Positions 25,411 through 34,131 of a stretch of DNA of 47,060 nucleotides are shown here, piece by piece. The notes under the pieces were generated by a model. That model did not search any database, was not told the DNA's origin, and saw only the letters and a program-made list of their open reading frames with translations. The translations under genes and the position numbers were made by a program. Source of the DNA: Rhodospirillaceae bacterium (GTDB lineage: Bacteria; Pseudomonadota; Alphaproteobacteria; Rhodospirillales; JABJKH01); the NCBI GenBank assembly GCA_018660465.1, contig JABJKH010000104.1:1-47060 (forward strand), in the 5' to 3' direction. The stretch's first letter is position 1; every line of letters starts with the position of its first letter.

Positions 25411-25528
25411 CTCAGCGTCCTTCGAGACGTGCGATTCTCGCGCTCCTCAGGATGAAGAGTTCTGTTTGATTTAAAAATAAACTTCATCCTGAGGAGGCCA
25501 CGAAGTGGCTGTCTCGAAGGACACTGAG
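25411..25528. repeat. 118-base palindromic repeat element (REP/MITE-like)
   Basis: Two 47-base arms (25411-25457 and 25482-25528) are inverted repeats around a 24-base AT-rich loop. The outer 5 bases (CTCAG), then GTCCTTCGAGAC, and the inner CTCCTCAGGATGAAG match exactly; only the stretch between the last two differs much. Such CTCCTCAGGATGA-type palindromes are, to my recollection, dispersed in many alphaproteobacterial genomes. It sits between the convergent aminotransferase and RNase E genes and could form a long transcript hairpin that ends or protects both messages. Confidence 0.85.
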
Positions 25529-25538
25529 CGGATTGCCT

Positions 25539-28115
25539 CTATTCCGTCAGTCGCTGCCACCAGCCGCGCCGACGGGGGGCGTCTTCTTCTTCGCTGTTCT
25601 CTGCGGTGCCGCCGACATTCACGACGTTTCCACCAGTTGAGGCACCACTACTAACCGGTGCCGGTTCTTTGACATCGGGGGCCGCTGCCACCGGAATATC
25701 GGTCTGAACTTTAGGTGCTTCTTCTTTCGTCTCATCTGTCTTTGTCGCGACACTCGCCGTATTACTATCAGAGCCTTCATCAGCTTTTTTCGGGCTTCTA
25801 CGACGGCGGCGACGGGGTTTCTTTTCTGCAGAGTTTTCATCACTTGCAGCAGCTTCTGTGGGAGCTTCTTTAGCCGGTTCTGTGGTGGCCGCGTCAGCTG
25901 TGGCTTCGTTTCCGTCGGAAGCAGGTGCGCCATCGGTCGCCTCTACTGCCACGTTGCCAGTCTCTTCATTTGCCGCCTCATTGGCAGGGCGACGCTTGCG
26001 TCCGCCCCGGCGACCCCGGCGACGACGTTTGGGTGCTGCTTCGCCTTCTTCAGTGCTTGAGGCAGCGACTTGGCTCGTTTCACCGTCGCCGCTCGATTCT
26101 TCCGTCGTTGCTGTCGTCTCTGAAGAAACGTTGGGTGTTTCAGTTGCCGCGTTTTGGCTCGACTTGCGGCGACGCCCGCGGCGGCGACGGCGTTTCCGTG
26201 GTGCTTCTTCGCTTCCATCGCCAGATTGTTCGCCACTTTGGGAGTCAGTGGTTTTTTCAGCTGGCTGTTGAGGAGCTTGTTTCGCCTTAGCCTCGGGACG
26301 TGAAACGCCGCTTTCGGTGCGCTCAATTCTATGATTGGGCGGAATGAGGGCGTCATCAGCTTCCAGCGTTACAGCAAACTCATAGCGACCTTCGATATCA
26401 GCGAGCATCTGGCGTTTTTGGTTGAGGATATAAAGTGCCACGGCGGTCGGTACATAAACCGTAATCGCACCCAAGCGCTTCCGCGTTCCTTCTTCTTCGA
26501 TCGCGCGCAGAATGTTAAGCGCGGTGGATTCTGTGGACCGGCGAATGCCTGTGCCTTCGCAGTGCGGGCAAGATTCTGACGTGCTTTCAATGATACTGGG
26601 GCGCAGCCGCTGGCGGGAAAGTTCCAGCAAGCCAAAGCCGCTGATCCGTCCAATTTGAATACGCGCCCGATCTTCCCGCATGCAGTCTTTTAGTTTGCGC
26701 TCAACTTGGGCGTTGTTTCTGTTGATTTCCATGTCGATGAAATCGATGACGATCAACCCGGCTAAATCTCTCAGCCGCAGTTGCAAAGCAATTTCTTCGG
26801 CGGCTTCCAAGTTGGTCTTGAACGCCGTTTCCTCGATGTTTCGCTCTTTGGTCGAGCGGCCTGAGTTCACGTCGATGGCGACCAATGCCTCGGTCGGATT
26901 GATGACAATATAGCCGCCGGATCTCAACTGAACTTCGGGGCTGTGCATTGCATCCAATTGACCCTCGACCTGAAAACGGTGCATCAGGGGCATGATCGAA
27001 TCGCTATAGGGCTGAACCCGCTTCGCGTGACTGGGGATGAACATCTTCATGAAATCCTTGGCCATACGGTAGCTGGTGTCACCTTCGACAACGATTTCGT
27101 CAATGTCCTTGCTGTACAAATCTCGGATCGATCTTTTGATGAGGTTGCCCTCTTCATAGACAAGGCAAGGTGCGATTGATTCCAGGGTCAATTCGCGGAC
27201 AGTGCTCCACAGGCGCAGCAAATAGTCGTAATCGCGTTTGATTTGCGGCTTGGTTTGTTTGGTCCCTGCTGTGCGCATAATAACCGCCATGCCTTCGGGA
27301 ATGCCGAGGCTGTTGACGATTGTCTTCAGGCGCTTACGATCCGTGCCGTTGGTAATTTTTCGAGAAATTCCACCGCCCCGTGCCGTGTTCGGCATGAGGA
27401 CGCAATACCGCCCCGCCAGCGAAATGTATGTGGTAAGCGCCGCACCCTTGTTGCCGCGCTCTTCCTTGACCACTTGCACCAGCAGAATTTGCCGGCGTTT
27501 GATGACTTCTTGAATTTTGTAATGGCGCCGACTTGGCATGGACGGGCGGCGGACGGGTTCTTCTGCTTCGTCTTCGCCAGCCAGCGTTTCCAGGTTCTCA
27601 GGCTTTTCCTCAGACGTTGCAACCTCTTCGACCCCGCCTTCTATGTCCCCGTTGTCGTCGCCAGCATCATCGCCAGCATCATCGCCAGCATCAGGCGTTG
27701 CTTCTACAGCGGCTGGCTCCTCTGATTGCTCAGGAATTTTTTCACCCTCGGCTTCTTCGCTTTCATGCTCAGCGCTGGTCTCGTCGTTCTGATCGGCTTC
27801 GTCTTCAGGCTCCACCTCGATTTTTTCTGCGGCTTGCTCAGCCAACAGGGCTTCGCGGTCGGCGACCGGAATTTGGTAGTAGTCGGGATGAATTTCGTTG
27901 AAAGCAAGGAAACCGTGACGATTTCCACCGTATTCGATGAACGCCGCCTGCAGGGAGGGTTCGACCCTGGTTACTTTTGCGAGGTAGATATTTCCTTTGA
28001 GTTGTCTTCTGGAATCTACTTCTACGTCAAAATTTTCAATTCGGTTTCCGTTGAGCACAACAACCCGGGTCTCTTCCGGGTGGGTGGCATCGATTAACAT
28101 TCTTTTGGTAGGCAT
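25539..28115 (-). CDS. rne: Ribonuclease E/G
   Basis: Endoribonuclease that starts mRNA decay and matures rRNA and tRNA. Seen: MLIDATHPEETRVVVLNG at the N terminus, an S1 domain split by a very acidic insertion (about residues 90-205) containing the repeat DAGDDAGDDAGDD, IAIDVNSGRST-type catalytic region (VAIDVNSGRSTKE), the zinc link CPHC at 516-519, and a long disordered tail with three Arg-rich RNA-binding patches. ATG 28115 was chosen because the family start lies there; the frame runs 32 codons further without similarity. It has 858 aa. The long gap upstream may hold a regulatory leader. Confidence 0.93.
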   Translation of the reverse strand: MPTKRMLIDATHPEETRVVVLNGNRIENFDVEVDSRRQLKGNIYLAKVTRVEPSLQAAFIEYGGNRHGFLAFNEIHPDYYQIPVADREALLAEQAAEKIEVEPEDEADQNDETSAEHESEEAEGEKIPEQSEEPAAVEATPDAGDDAGDDAGDDNGDIEGGVEEVATSEEKPENLETLAGEDEAEEPVRRPSMPSRRHYKIQEVIKRRQILLVQVVKEERGNKGAALTTYISLAGRYCVLMPNTARGGGISRKITNGTDRKRLKTIVNSLGIPEGMAVIMRTAGTKQTKPQIKRDYDYLLRLWSTVRELTLESIAPCLVYEEGNLIKRSIRDLYSKDIDEIVVEGDTSYRMAKDFMKMFIPSHAKRVQPYSDSIMPLMHRFQVEGQLDAMHSPEVQLRSGGYIVINPTEALVAIDVNSGRSTKERNIEETAFKTNLEAAEEIALQLRLRDLAGLIVIDFIDMEINRNNAQVERKLKDCMREDRARIQIGRISGFGLLELSRQRLRPSIIESTSESCPHCEGTGIRRSTESTALNILRAIEEEGTRKRLGAITVYVPTAVALYILNQKRQMLADIEGRYEFAVTLEADDALIPPNHRIERTESGVSRPEAKAKQAPQQPAEKTTDSQSGEQSGDGSEEAPRKRRRRRGRRRKSSQNAATETPNVSSETTATTEESSGDGETSQVAASSTEEGEAAPKRRRRGRRGGRKRRPANEAANEETGNVAVEATDGAPASDGNEATADAATTEPAKEAPTEAAASDENSAEKKPRRRRRRSPKKADEGSDSNTASVATKTDETKEEAPKVQTDIPVAAAPDVKEPAPVSSGASTGGNVVNVGGTAENSEEEDAPRRRGWWQRLTE
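27659..27693. repeat. 12-base tandem repeat inside rne
   Basis: CGCCAGCATCAT is repeated three times (the last copy lacks one base). On the coding strand it encodes the acidic DAGD repeats in the S1 insertion of RNase E. Being in-frame, copy-number change would only alter the length of the acidic linker. Confidence 0.8.
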
Positions 28116-28569
28116 GTACTTCGTGGCTCCAATGCACCTGCCTTGCACCATAACGAGATGGGACAAAGGGGATGCATGTATGGGTAAAGCCGGTGGCGCT
28201 TGCGAACGCAAGGCTCGCCGCTTTTTGAAGCGGAGTCCTCGAAATATATGTTCGCGCTGCTCTATCCGGCATGAAAAATCCTCGGATTAATAATCTAATG
28301 GCTGCAGTCGTCCGGTTAACGGAGTCAAACAACCTGTGTATGGGGTAATGGTTTCAGGCGGTTCCGGCAAACACAATCCCGGTAACTTTCAGCCTAAATC
28401 CCTCTCCCACCGCGTTAACATAACCATAGGAAAGGTATTCTACAATCGCCTTTGTGAATTAATTAGACAATTAAATGACAGAATACGGATTCACATTGCG
28501 CTGCAAAGGTGCTAAGGACGTATTCTATTGGGGGATTATATTGGGGTTAAGAGTTTGAATGTGTACTAT
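28116..28569. promoter_or_regulatory. Divergent leader region of rne and the amidase gene
   Basis: No credible gene was seen in 454 bases. On the rne side, two hairpins stand out. CTTGCG-AA-CGCAAG (28199-28212) can be extended by GGCG/CGCC, and CCGCTT/AAGCGG (28218-28223/28228-28233) has a 4-base loop. In enterobacteria rne is autoregulated through a structured 5' leader; these hairpins could play that part here, which is inference. The half toward the amidase is AT-rich, without a clear promoter pair. Confidence 0.4.
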
Positions 28570-29862
28570 ATGCAGCGTTTGATACGCCGGTTTGGCCCGA
28601 TATTTTTGTTCGTGGCGATGATGCCTTTTGGCTCTCATGCCTTGGCAGCAACTGCGGTTGTGACCGATGTCCGTGTTGGCGAACATGCTCAATCGACCCG
28701 TTTTGTCCTGGAATTGGACCATAAGGTCGAATTTAGCGTATTCATGCTGGCGAATCCATATCGGGTCGTGATCGACCTACCCGAAGTCGGCTGGCGTTTG
28801 CCACCGCGTCCCTTGCCTACCAACACGGGACTGCTGAACCAATTCAGGTATGGATTGTTTAAGGCCGGTACATCGCGCATTGTTTTGGACGTTAAAGGCA
28901 CAGCAGTCGTTGAAAAAACGTTCCTTTTGGGACCCGAGGGCGGCGCTGGTTATCGCTTGGTCGTTGATTTGACGGCGGTCTCTCAGCAAACCTTCATGGC
29001 GCGGGTTGGCCAGCCACCGTTAAGGGTTACCTCTGTTGGTGTGCCAGTGGTCCATCAAGCACGTAAGGGTATGTTGACGCCGCCGTCTAATGCGCCAGCC
29101 CCAATTCTGAATTCGAGGGCGCCAACGGTTCAGGTGATGACAGCCTCTGCGCCGAGAAAAACGAAAGAACGACCGCTGATCGTCTTGGATCCTGGGCATG
29201 GCGGGGTTGACCCTGGCACCCACGGTCGGAGCGGCATCTACGAAAAACACATCACCCTATCTGCGGCCCGAGAATTCAAGGCCATGTTGGAGAAATCAGG
29301 CCGCTATCGGGTGTTGCTAACGCGCAACCGGGATATTTTTATCCGGCTTCGCGATCGTATTTCCATTGCCCGGGATGCAGGGGCTGATCTGTTTATTTCC
29401 CTGCACGCGGATGCGATTAAGAACCGCAAGATCAGGGGGCTTTCGGTTTATACCCTATCGGAGCGCGCCTCAGATAAGGAAGCTGCCGGACTTGCTGAGA
29501 AAGAAAACAAGTCGGACCTGATCGCAGGCATCGACCTAAGTGACAAAACCCCAGAGGTTGCCAACATTCTGATTGATCTAACGCAACGCGAATCCATGAA
29601 TCAGTCTGCCCGATTTGCCGAGGGATTGGTTAAAGAATTGGCCCGCAAGACCAAGCTTCTCCGCAATACTCACAGGTTCGCAGGATTTGTCGTACTAAAA
29701 GCCCCTGACGTGCCGTCTGTCTTGATCGAATTAGGGTTTTTATCGAACAGGCGGGATGAAAAGGCGCTGACGCGGAAGCCGTACCGGGCCAAGCTCGGTC
29801 GGGCCATCGTCGAAGCGGTCAACAGCTATTTCACGCGCATTGAAGAAGCAATTCGCAAATAG
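28570..29862 (+). CDS. N-acetylmuramoyl-L-alanine amidase (AMIN + Amidase_3, AmiC-type)
   Basis: Periplasmic zinc amidase that splits peptidoglycan septa during division. Seen: signal peptide ending at about residue 27 (HALAATA), an AMIN targeting domain (about 30-130) with RFVLELDHKVEFSVFML and PYRVVIDLPEV, a linker, and an Amidase_3 domain with zinc ligands in LDPGHGGVDPG, the Glu of YEKHITL and SLHADA, and the catalytic Glu in LIELGFLSN. ATG 28570 gives 430 aa with the signal peptide at the front; TTG and GTG codons upstream are possible. It precedes penicillin-binding protein 1A. Confidence 0.9.
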   Translation: MQRLIRRFGPIFLFVAMMPFGSHALAATAVVTDVRVGEHAQSTRFVLELDHKVEFSVFMLANPYRVVIDLPEVGWRLPPRPLPTNTGLLNQFRYGLFKAGTSRIVLDVKGTAVVEKTFLLGPEGGAGYRLVVDLTAVSQQTFMARVGQPPLRVTSVGVPVVHQARKGMLTPPSNAPAPILNSRAPTVQVMTASAPRKTKERPLIVLDPGHGGVDPGTHGRSGIYEKHITLSAAREFKAMLEKSGRYRVLLTRNRDIFIRLRDRISIARDAGADLFISLHADAIKNRKIRGLSVYTLSERASDKEAAGLAEKENKSDLIAGIDLSDKTPEVANILIDLTQRESMNQSARFAEGLVKELARKTKLLRNTHRFAGFVVLKAPDVPSVLIELGFLSNRRDEKALTRKPYRAKLGRAIVEAVNSYFTRIEEAIRK

Positions 29863-29870
29863 AATTTTTG

Positions 29871-29951
29871 CCCTGACCTTGCCATAATTATTCAGTATTG
29901 CTCGTTGCAGCTATAGGGCTGTAGCTCTACGTTAGGGCTTGGGGGTCAGGG
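29871..29951. other. Nested inverted repeats between the amidase and PBP1A genes
   Basis: CCCTGACC (29871-29878) and GGTCAGGG (29944-29951) are perfect 8-base inverted repeats. The interval between them contains a smaller AGCTA...TAGCT stem. No T run follows, so it is not a plain intrinsic terminator. It could structure the PBP1A leader or mark a transcript end. Confidence 0.45.
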
Positions 29952-30008
29952 TAATTCATTGCCCTGGGTGTTGGTGCTGGGGATTGGTGCTTAAGAAATG
30001 ACCGGAAA

Positions 30009-32423
30009 ATGGTAAGGGCGCTGGCAACAATATTGGGTGTTCTGCTGATTTGCGCTTTCGTCGGCGTAGGCGGAGTCCTGTTCGTGCTTCAGCACTATGG
30101 CAAGTCTTTACCTGATTACCTTCAGTTAGCCGATTACAAACCGCCTGTCATGACCCGGGTACATGCTGGCGATGGTCGTTTGCTGGCTGAATATGCTATC
30201 GAAAAGCGCGTGTTTGTTCCCATTCGGGCGATGCCCAGGCGGGTGGTGAATGCGTTCTTAGCCGCTGAAGATAAGAATTTTTACAGCCATCCAGGAATTG
30301 ATTTCACCAGTGTTCTGCGGGCTATTGTGGTTAACATCAAGAACATTGGACGAGGACGCCGCATGGTTGGGGCATCGACCATTACCCAACAGGTGGCAAA
30401 GAACTTCCTTTTGACCAATGAGGTTTCATGGGAACGCAAGGTTAAAGAAGCCATTCTCGCCTTCCGAATGGAACGCGCTTTTTCCAAGAGCAGAATTCTT
30501 GAACTCTACCTCAATGAAATTTACCTCGGTTTTAGATCCTATGGGGTCGCCGCAGCCGCATTGAACTATTTCGACAAATCGTTGGATGAACTGAGCATCG
30601 CTGAAGCCGGTTTTTTGGCGGCACTGCCCAAGGCACCCAATAACTATAACCCGGTGAAGCACCCAGGTGCGGCCAGAGTCCGGCGGGACTGGGTCATTGG
30701 CCAGATGGCAAAAGACGATTTTATCACCCCGGCTGAAGCGACTGCAGCACAGGCGGAACCGCTAACACTGGAGCGCCGGTCAAAAACTGAATACGTTCAG
30801 GCAAATTTCTTCAGTGAGGAAGTTCGCCGCGAACTCCAGGAACGCTATGGTGAGGATGGTCTTTATAAAGGCGGGCTTTCCGTTCGCACGACACTTGATC
30901 CGAGATTGCAGGAAATCGCAGATCGGGTGCTTCGCAAGGGATTGATTGCTTACGATCGCCGTCATGGTTGGCGTGGTCCTGTCAGCAAATTTGAGGGCAT
31001 GGAAGATTGGCCGCGCCAGTTGTCGGCCCTCAAGCCCCCCAAAGGGTCAGAAAGCTGGCTGTTATCGGTTGTGCTGAACATGGACGCAGAAGGCGCAGAC
31101 ATTGGATTTTCAGATGGCACAAGAGGACGCGTGCCCTTCGCCGAAATCAAATGGGCTCGGCCGTGGAAGGAAAAGCAGAAAGTAGGTCCAAGACCCAAAA
31201 CACCGACCGATGTTTTGGTCGTGGGCGATGTTATTTTAGTCGAATCGGCACTCAAATCAGCCAAGGATGAAGACTACCCTGAAGGCTCCTTCGCGCTTCG
31301 TCAGATGCCGGAAATCGAAGGTGCCTTGGTCGCCCTTGATCCGCATACCGGCAGAGTCTTTGCCATGTCAGGCGGCTACAGTCATGAGCGATCAAAGTTC
31401 AATCGTGTGACCCAGGCCAAACGCCAGCCGGGTTCAGCCTTCAAGCCATTTGTCTATTTGGCTGCATTGGATGAAGGATACACCCCGGCGACGTTAATCC
31501 TGGATGCGCCCTTCGTTATTGACCAAGGTCCCGGACTGCCGAAATGGCGACCGGGGAACTATACCAAAAAGTTCTATGGCCCCAGTACCATGCGGTTGGG
31601 GATCGAAAAGTCGCGCAATTTGATGACGGTGCGACTGGCCCAGACCGTCGGAATGTCTAAGATCTCCGAATATGCGGAACGCATGGGGATCGTTGATAAA
31701 ATGCCTGAAACACTGGCAAATTCGTTGGGCTCAAGCGAAACCACGCTGCTTCGACTAACGGCTGCTTATGGCATGCTGGTCAACGGCGGGCTGCAAATTA
31801 AGCCGACCCTGATCGACAGAATTCAAGACCGCCAAGGCCGGACCGTATTCCAGCACGATCAGCGTCGCTGTCGGCCCTGTCGTCAGACGGCATGGACGCA
31901 GCAGACGGTGCCGCAAGTTCCGGATATCCGTCAACGGGTGGCCAATCCCGCCAGTGCCTACCAGATTACCTCCATGTTACAGGGGGTCGTTGAGCGCGGC
32001 ACCGGCAGGCGGATCAAGAAAATCGGCAAGCCGTTGGGTGGAAAAACCGGCACGACCAATGACTCCCGGGATGCTTGGTTCGTTGGGTTCTCACCGGATA
32101 TGGCCTTGGGTGTCTATACCGGGTTTGATAATCCGCGTTCCCTAGGCAGGCTTGAGCAGGGGGCGTCAGTCGCAGTCCCTATTTTTAAAGATTTCATGGC
32201 CGAAGCCTTGGAAGGCAAGCCAGAAATTCCCTTCAGAATTCCACCCGGCATTCGATTGGTCAGAGTAAACGGCAAAACCGGGCAACTGGCTGTACCGGGG
32301 GAAAGGGGGGTCATTCTGGAAGCCTTTAAGCCGGGGACTGTTCCGTCAGGCCGTGCCCAGGTGCTGGAAGGCGTGACCGTAGATTCCGGGACACCGTCAA
32401 CGGGGACCGGCGGGCTTTATTAA
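30009..32423 (+). CDS. mrcA: Penicillin-binding protein 1A (bifunctional transglycosylase/transpeptidase)
   Basis: Inner-membrane peptidoglycan synthase. Seen: one N-terminal transmembrane helix (residues 5-28), a GT51 domain with AAEDKNFYSHPGID, GASTITQQVAKNF and the following ERKVKEAI segment, and an OB-like insert. The transpeptidase domain has active Ser in PGSAFKPFVY, SRN in EKSRNLMTVR, and KTGTT in GGKTGTTNDSRDAWFVG. It has 804 aa. The ATG has only a weak upstream site, and an out-of-frame five-codon ORF (29998-30015) overlaps it. It lies after the amidase gene in the same direction. Confidence 0.93.
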   Translation: MVRALATILGVLLICAFVGVGGVLFVLQHYGKSLPDYLQLADYKPPVMTRVHAGDGRLLAEYAIEKRVFVPIRAMPRRVVNAFLAAEDKNFYSHPGIDFTSVLRAIVVNIKNIGRGRRMVGASTITQQVAKNFLLTNEVSWERKVKEAILAFRMERAFSKSRILELYLNEIYLGFRSYGVAAAALNYFDKSLDELSIAEAGFLAALPKAPNNYNPVKHPGAARVRRDWVIGQMAKDDFITPAEATAAQAEPLTLERRSKTEYVQANFFSEEVRRELQERYGEDGLYKGGLSVRTTLDPRLQEIADRVLRKGLIAYDRRHGWRGPVSKFEGMEDWPRQLSALKPPKGSESWLLSVVLNMDAEGADIGFSDGTRGRVPFAEIKWARPWKEKQKVGPRPKTPTDVLVVGDVILVESALKSAKDEDYPEGSFALRQMPEIEGALVALDPHTGRVFAMSGGYSHERSKFNRVTQAKRQPGSAFKPFVYLAALDEGYTPATLILDAPFVIDQGPGLPKWRPGNYTKKFYGPSTMRLGIEKSRNLMTVRLAQTVGMSKISEYAERMGIVDKMPETLANSLGSSETTLLRLTAAYGMLVNGGLQIKPTLIDRIQDRQGRTVFQHDQRRCRPCRQTAWTQQTVPQVPDIRQRVANPASAYQITSMLQGVVERGTGRRIKKIGKPLGGKTGTTNDSRDAWFVGFSPDMALGVYTGFDNPRSLGRLEQGASVAVPIFKDFMAEALEGKPEIPFRIPPGIRLVRVNGKTGQLAVPGERGVILEAFKPGTVPSGRAQVLEGVTVDSGTPSTGTGGLY

Positions 32424-32487
32424 TACCAACATACAGGGTAAAAGACCGGCGCTAAGACAACATCGTCGGAAGAGGTTATTTTACGTC

Positions 32488-33616
32488 ATGCGTGCCGAAA
32501 TTGAATCTACTGTTCAAGAAATCAAGCAGTCTCTGGAACTGCTGAGGAGGCATCTTTGACTATGATAATGCCGTCCGCCGACTGGAAGAATTAAACGCTC
32601 AGGCTGAAGACCCCACCCTCTGGGACGATCCCACCAAGGCGCAGAGCCTGATGCGAGAACGCACCCAGCTTGAAAGCGGCATTAAGGCCGTGGAAGACGT
32701 TGGACGGGATTTGTCCGATAATATCGAACTTCTGGAAATGGGTGAGAGCGAAGATGACGCCGACGTGGTGAGCGAGGCTGAAAAGGCGCTTGAAGAACTT
32801 CATAAATTTGCTGCCAAGGAAGAATTACAGACTCTGCTGTCTGGTGAGGCCGATGGCAACGATTGCTATCTGGAAGTTCATGCCGGTGCCGGGGGGACAG
32901 AGGCGCAGGATTGGACGCAGATGTTGCTGCGCATGTATACCCGCTGGGCGGAACAGCACGGCCATAAAATCGAATGGCTGGAAGAAAGCGCTGGCGAAGA
33001 GGCGGGAATTAAATCGGCGACTTTGAAAATTATCGGCAAGGATGCATACGGATGGCTCAAAACAGAAAGCGGCGTGCATCGGCTGGTGCGAATATCTCCG
33101 TTTGATTCAAGTGCTCGGCGTCACACTAGTTTCGCGTCGTTATGGATTTACCCGGTGATTGATGACGATATCGACATTGAGATTCAGGAGAAAGACGTTC
33201 GTGTTGATACCTACCGGGCGTCTGGTGCGGGGGGGCAGCACGTCAATAAAACCGATAGTGCGGTACGCATGACCCACATTCCGACAGGTATTGTTGTGCA
33301 ATGTCAAAATGATCGGTCTCAGCACAAAAATAGGGCCGCTGCGAACTCAATGTTAAAAGCGCGTCTTTATGAATTGGAACTGCAAAGGCGCGAAGATGAC
33401 GCACAGGCCGAACACGACGCGAAGACCGACATCGGTTGGGGGCATCAAATCCGCTCCTACGTCTTGCAGCCCTACCAAATGGTCAAGGACCTACGCACCA
33501 ACGTCGAAACCAGCAATACCCAAGGGGTCTTGGACGGCGACCTAGATGACTTCATGGCGGCGGCCTTGGCCGCACGGGTCAAGGGCTCCACGGAAGATGG
33601 TGCCAATACGCCCTAG
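32488..33616 (+). CDS. prfB: Peptide chain release factor 2, with programmed +1 frameshift
   Basis: RF2 ends translation at UGA and UAA. The gene is in two frames: 23 codons from ATG 32488 run to an in-frame TGA at 32557-32559, and the rest continues one base forward from 32558 to 33616, giving 375 aa. The break is the classical autoregulatory site, with low RF2 favouring the shift. Seen in the main frame: the UGA-reading SPF tripeptide ([12 protein letters not shown]) and the peptidyl-hydrolase [14 protein letters not shown]. The first in-frame ATG after the shift, at 32651, is not the real start. Confidence 0.95.
32545..32560 (+). promoter_or_regulatory. prfB programmed frameshift site
   Basis: AGGAGG (32545-32550), then 3 bases, then CTT TGA C. 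The Shine-Dalgarno-like element pulls the ribosome while CTT slips forward one base over the poor stop TGA-C. Spacing and sequence agree with the well-known E. coli prfB site. Confidence 0.95.
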
Positions 33617-33617
33617 T

Positions 33618-34130
33618 CTACTGCAAAATAAACTGCTTAAAAATCACGCTTTCAATCCGGTGAGGTTTAATCATTTCATTGGTGATGTTGGCGAGTTCTC
33701 GGCGCAACATTTCGGCTCCCTTCGCGCCCGATAAATCCTCACGTCGCTGATCGCGCAGAAAGACTTGGTACGCATCCATGAGTTTCGGCTCGAGTTCTCG
33801 TATCTCGTTGGCATAATCTTCGCTCACCTCAAGCGTAAGTTGATACTGTAAAAAGGGTGCGCGACACGTGCCTGTCTTTAGGTCGGCCTTCTTTTTTTGC
33901 AATTCGTAGAGGACGGGTGGCGCAGGTGGGGGCGGCAGTTCAACCTCAGCGTTTGTTGACGGTCGGCCCAACAGGGAGTCCATATAGCCCATAAAGAATG
34001 CGGCCGATCCACCAAGAATTAGAAGAGCGACAACGCCTCCAAAGATAAAAATAATCTTTCGACTTTTGTTTCCAGATGATTCTTCGTCTTCATCATCAAA
34101 GTCGTCACTTTCATCGTTCTCATCCGCCAT
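33618..34130 (-). CDS. FliL-like flagellar basal-body-associated protein
   Basis: Single-pass membrane protein of the FliL family, which sits at the stator ring of flagellar motors. Seen: an acidic cytoplasmic N terminus (residues 1-22), one transmembrane helix (about 26-48), a proline-rich linker, and a periplasmic domain with YQLTLEVSEDYANEIREL and the C-terminal LRRELANITNEMI...VIFKQFILQ pattern. It has 170 aa. GGAG lies 6 bases before the ATG and the gene starts 1 base after the glnE stop. No other flagellar structural gene is nearby. Confidence 0.75.
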   Translation of the reverse strand: MADENDESDDFDDEDEESSGNKSRKIIFIFGGVVALLILGGSAAFFMGYMDSLLGRPSTNAEVELPPPPAPPVLYELQKKKADLKTGTCRAPFLQYQLTLEVSEDYANEIRELEPKLMDAYQVFLRDQRREDLSGAKGAEMLRRELANITNEMIKPHRIESVIFKQFILQ

Positions 34131-34131
34131 T

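Noticed and set aside
25858-26290. Arg- and Ser-rich plus-strand reading frames opposite the rne tail
   Set aside because: They are complements of low-complexity Ala/Glu/Arg codons in RNase E and show no family pattern or ribosome site.
29998-30015. Five-codon ORF (MTGKW) overlapping the PBP1A start
   Set aside because: It could be a leader peptide, but it has no ribosome site or special codons; chance is the simpler explanation.
32651-33616. prfB starting at ATG 32651
   Set aside because: This would lose the N-terminal RF2 domain. The upstream ATG with the AGGAGG-CTT-TGA-C site explains the break.
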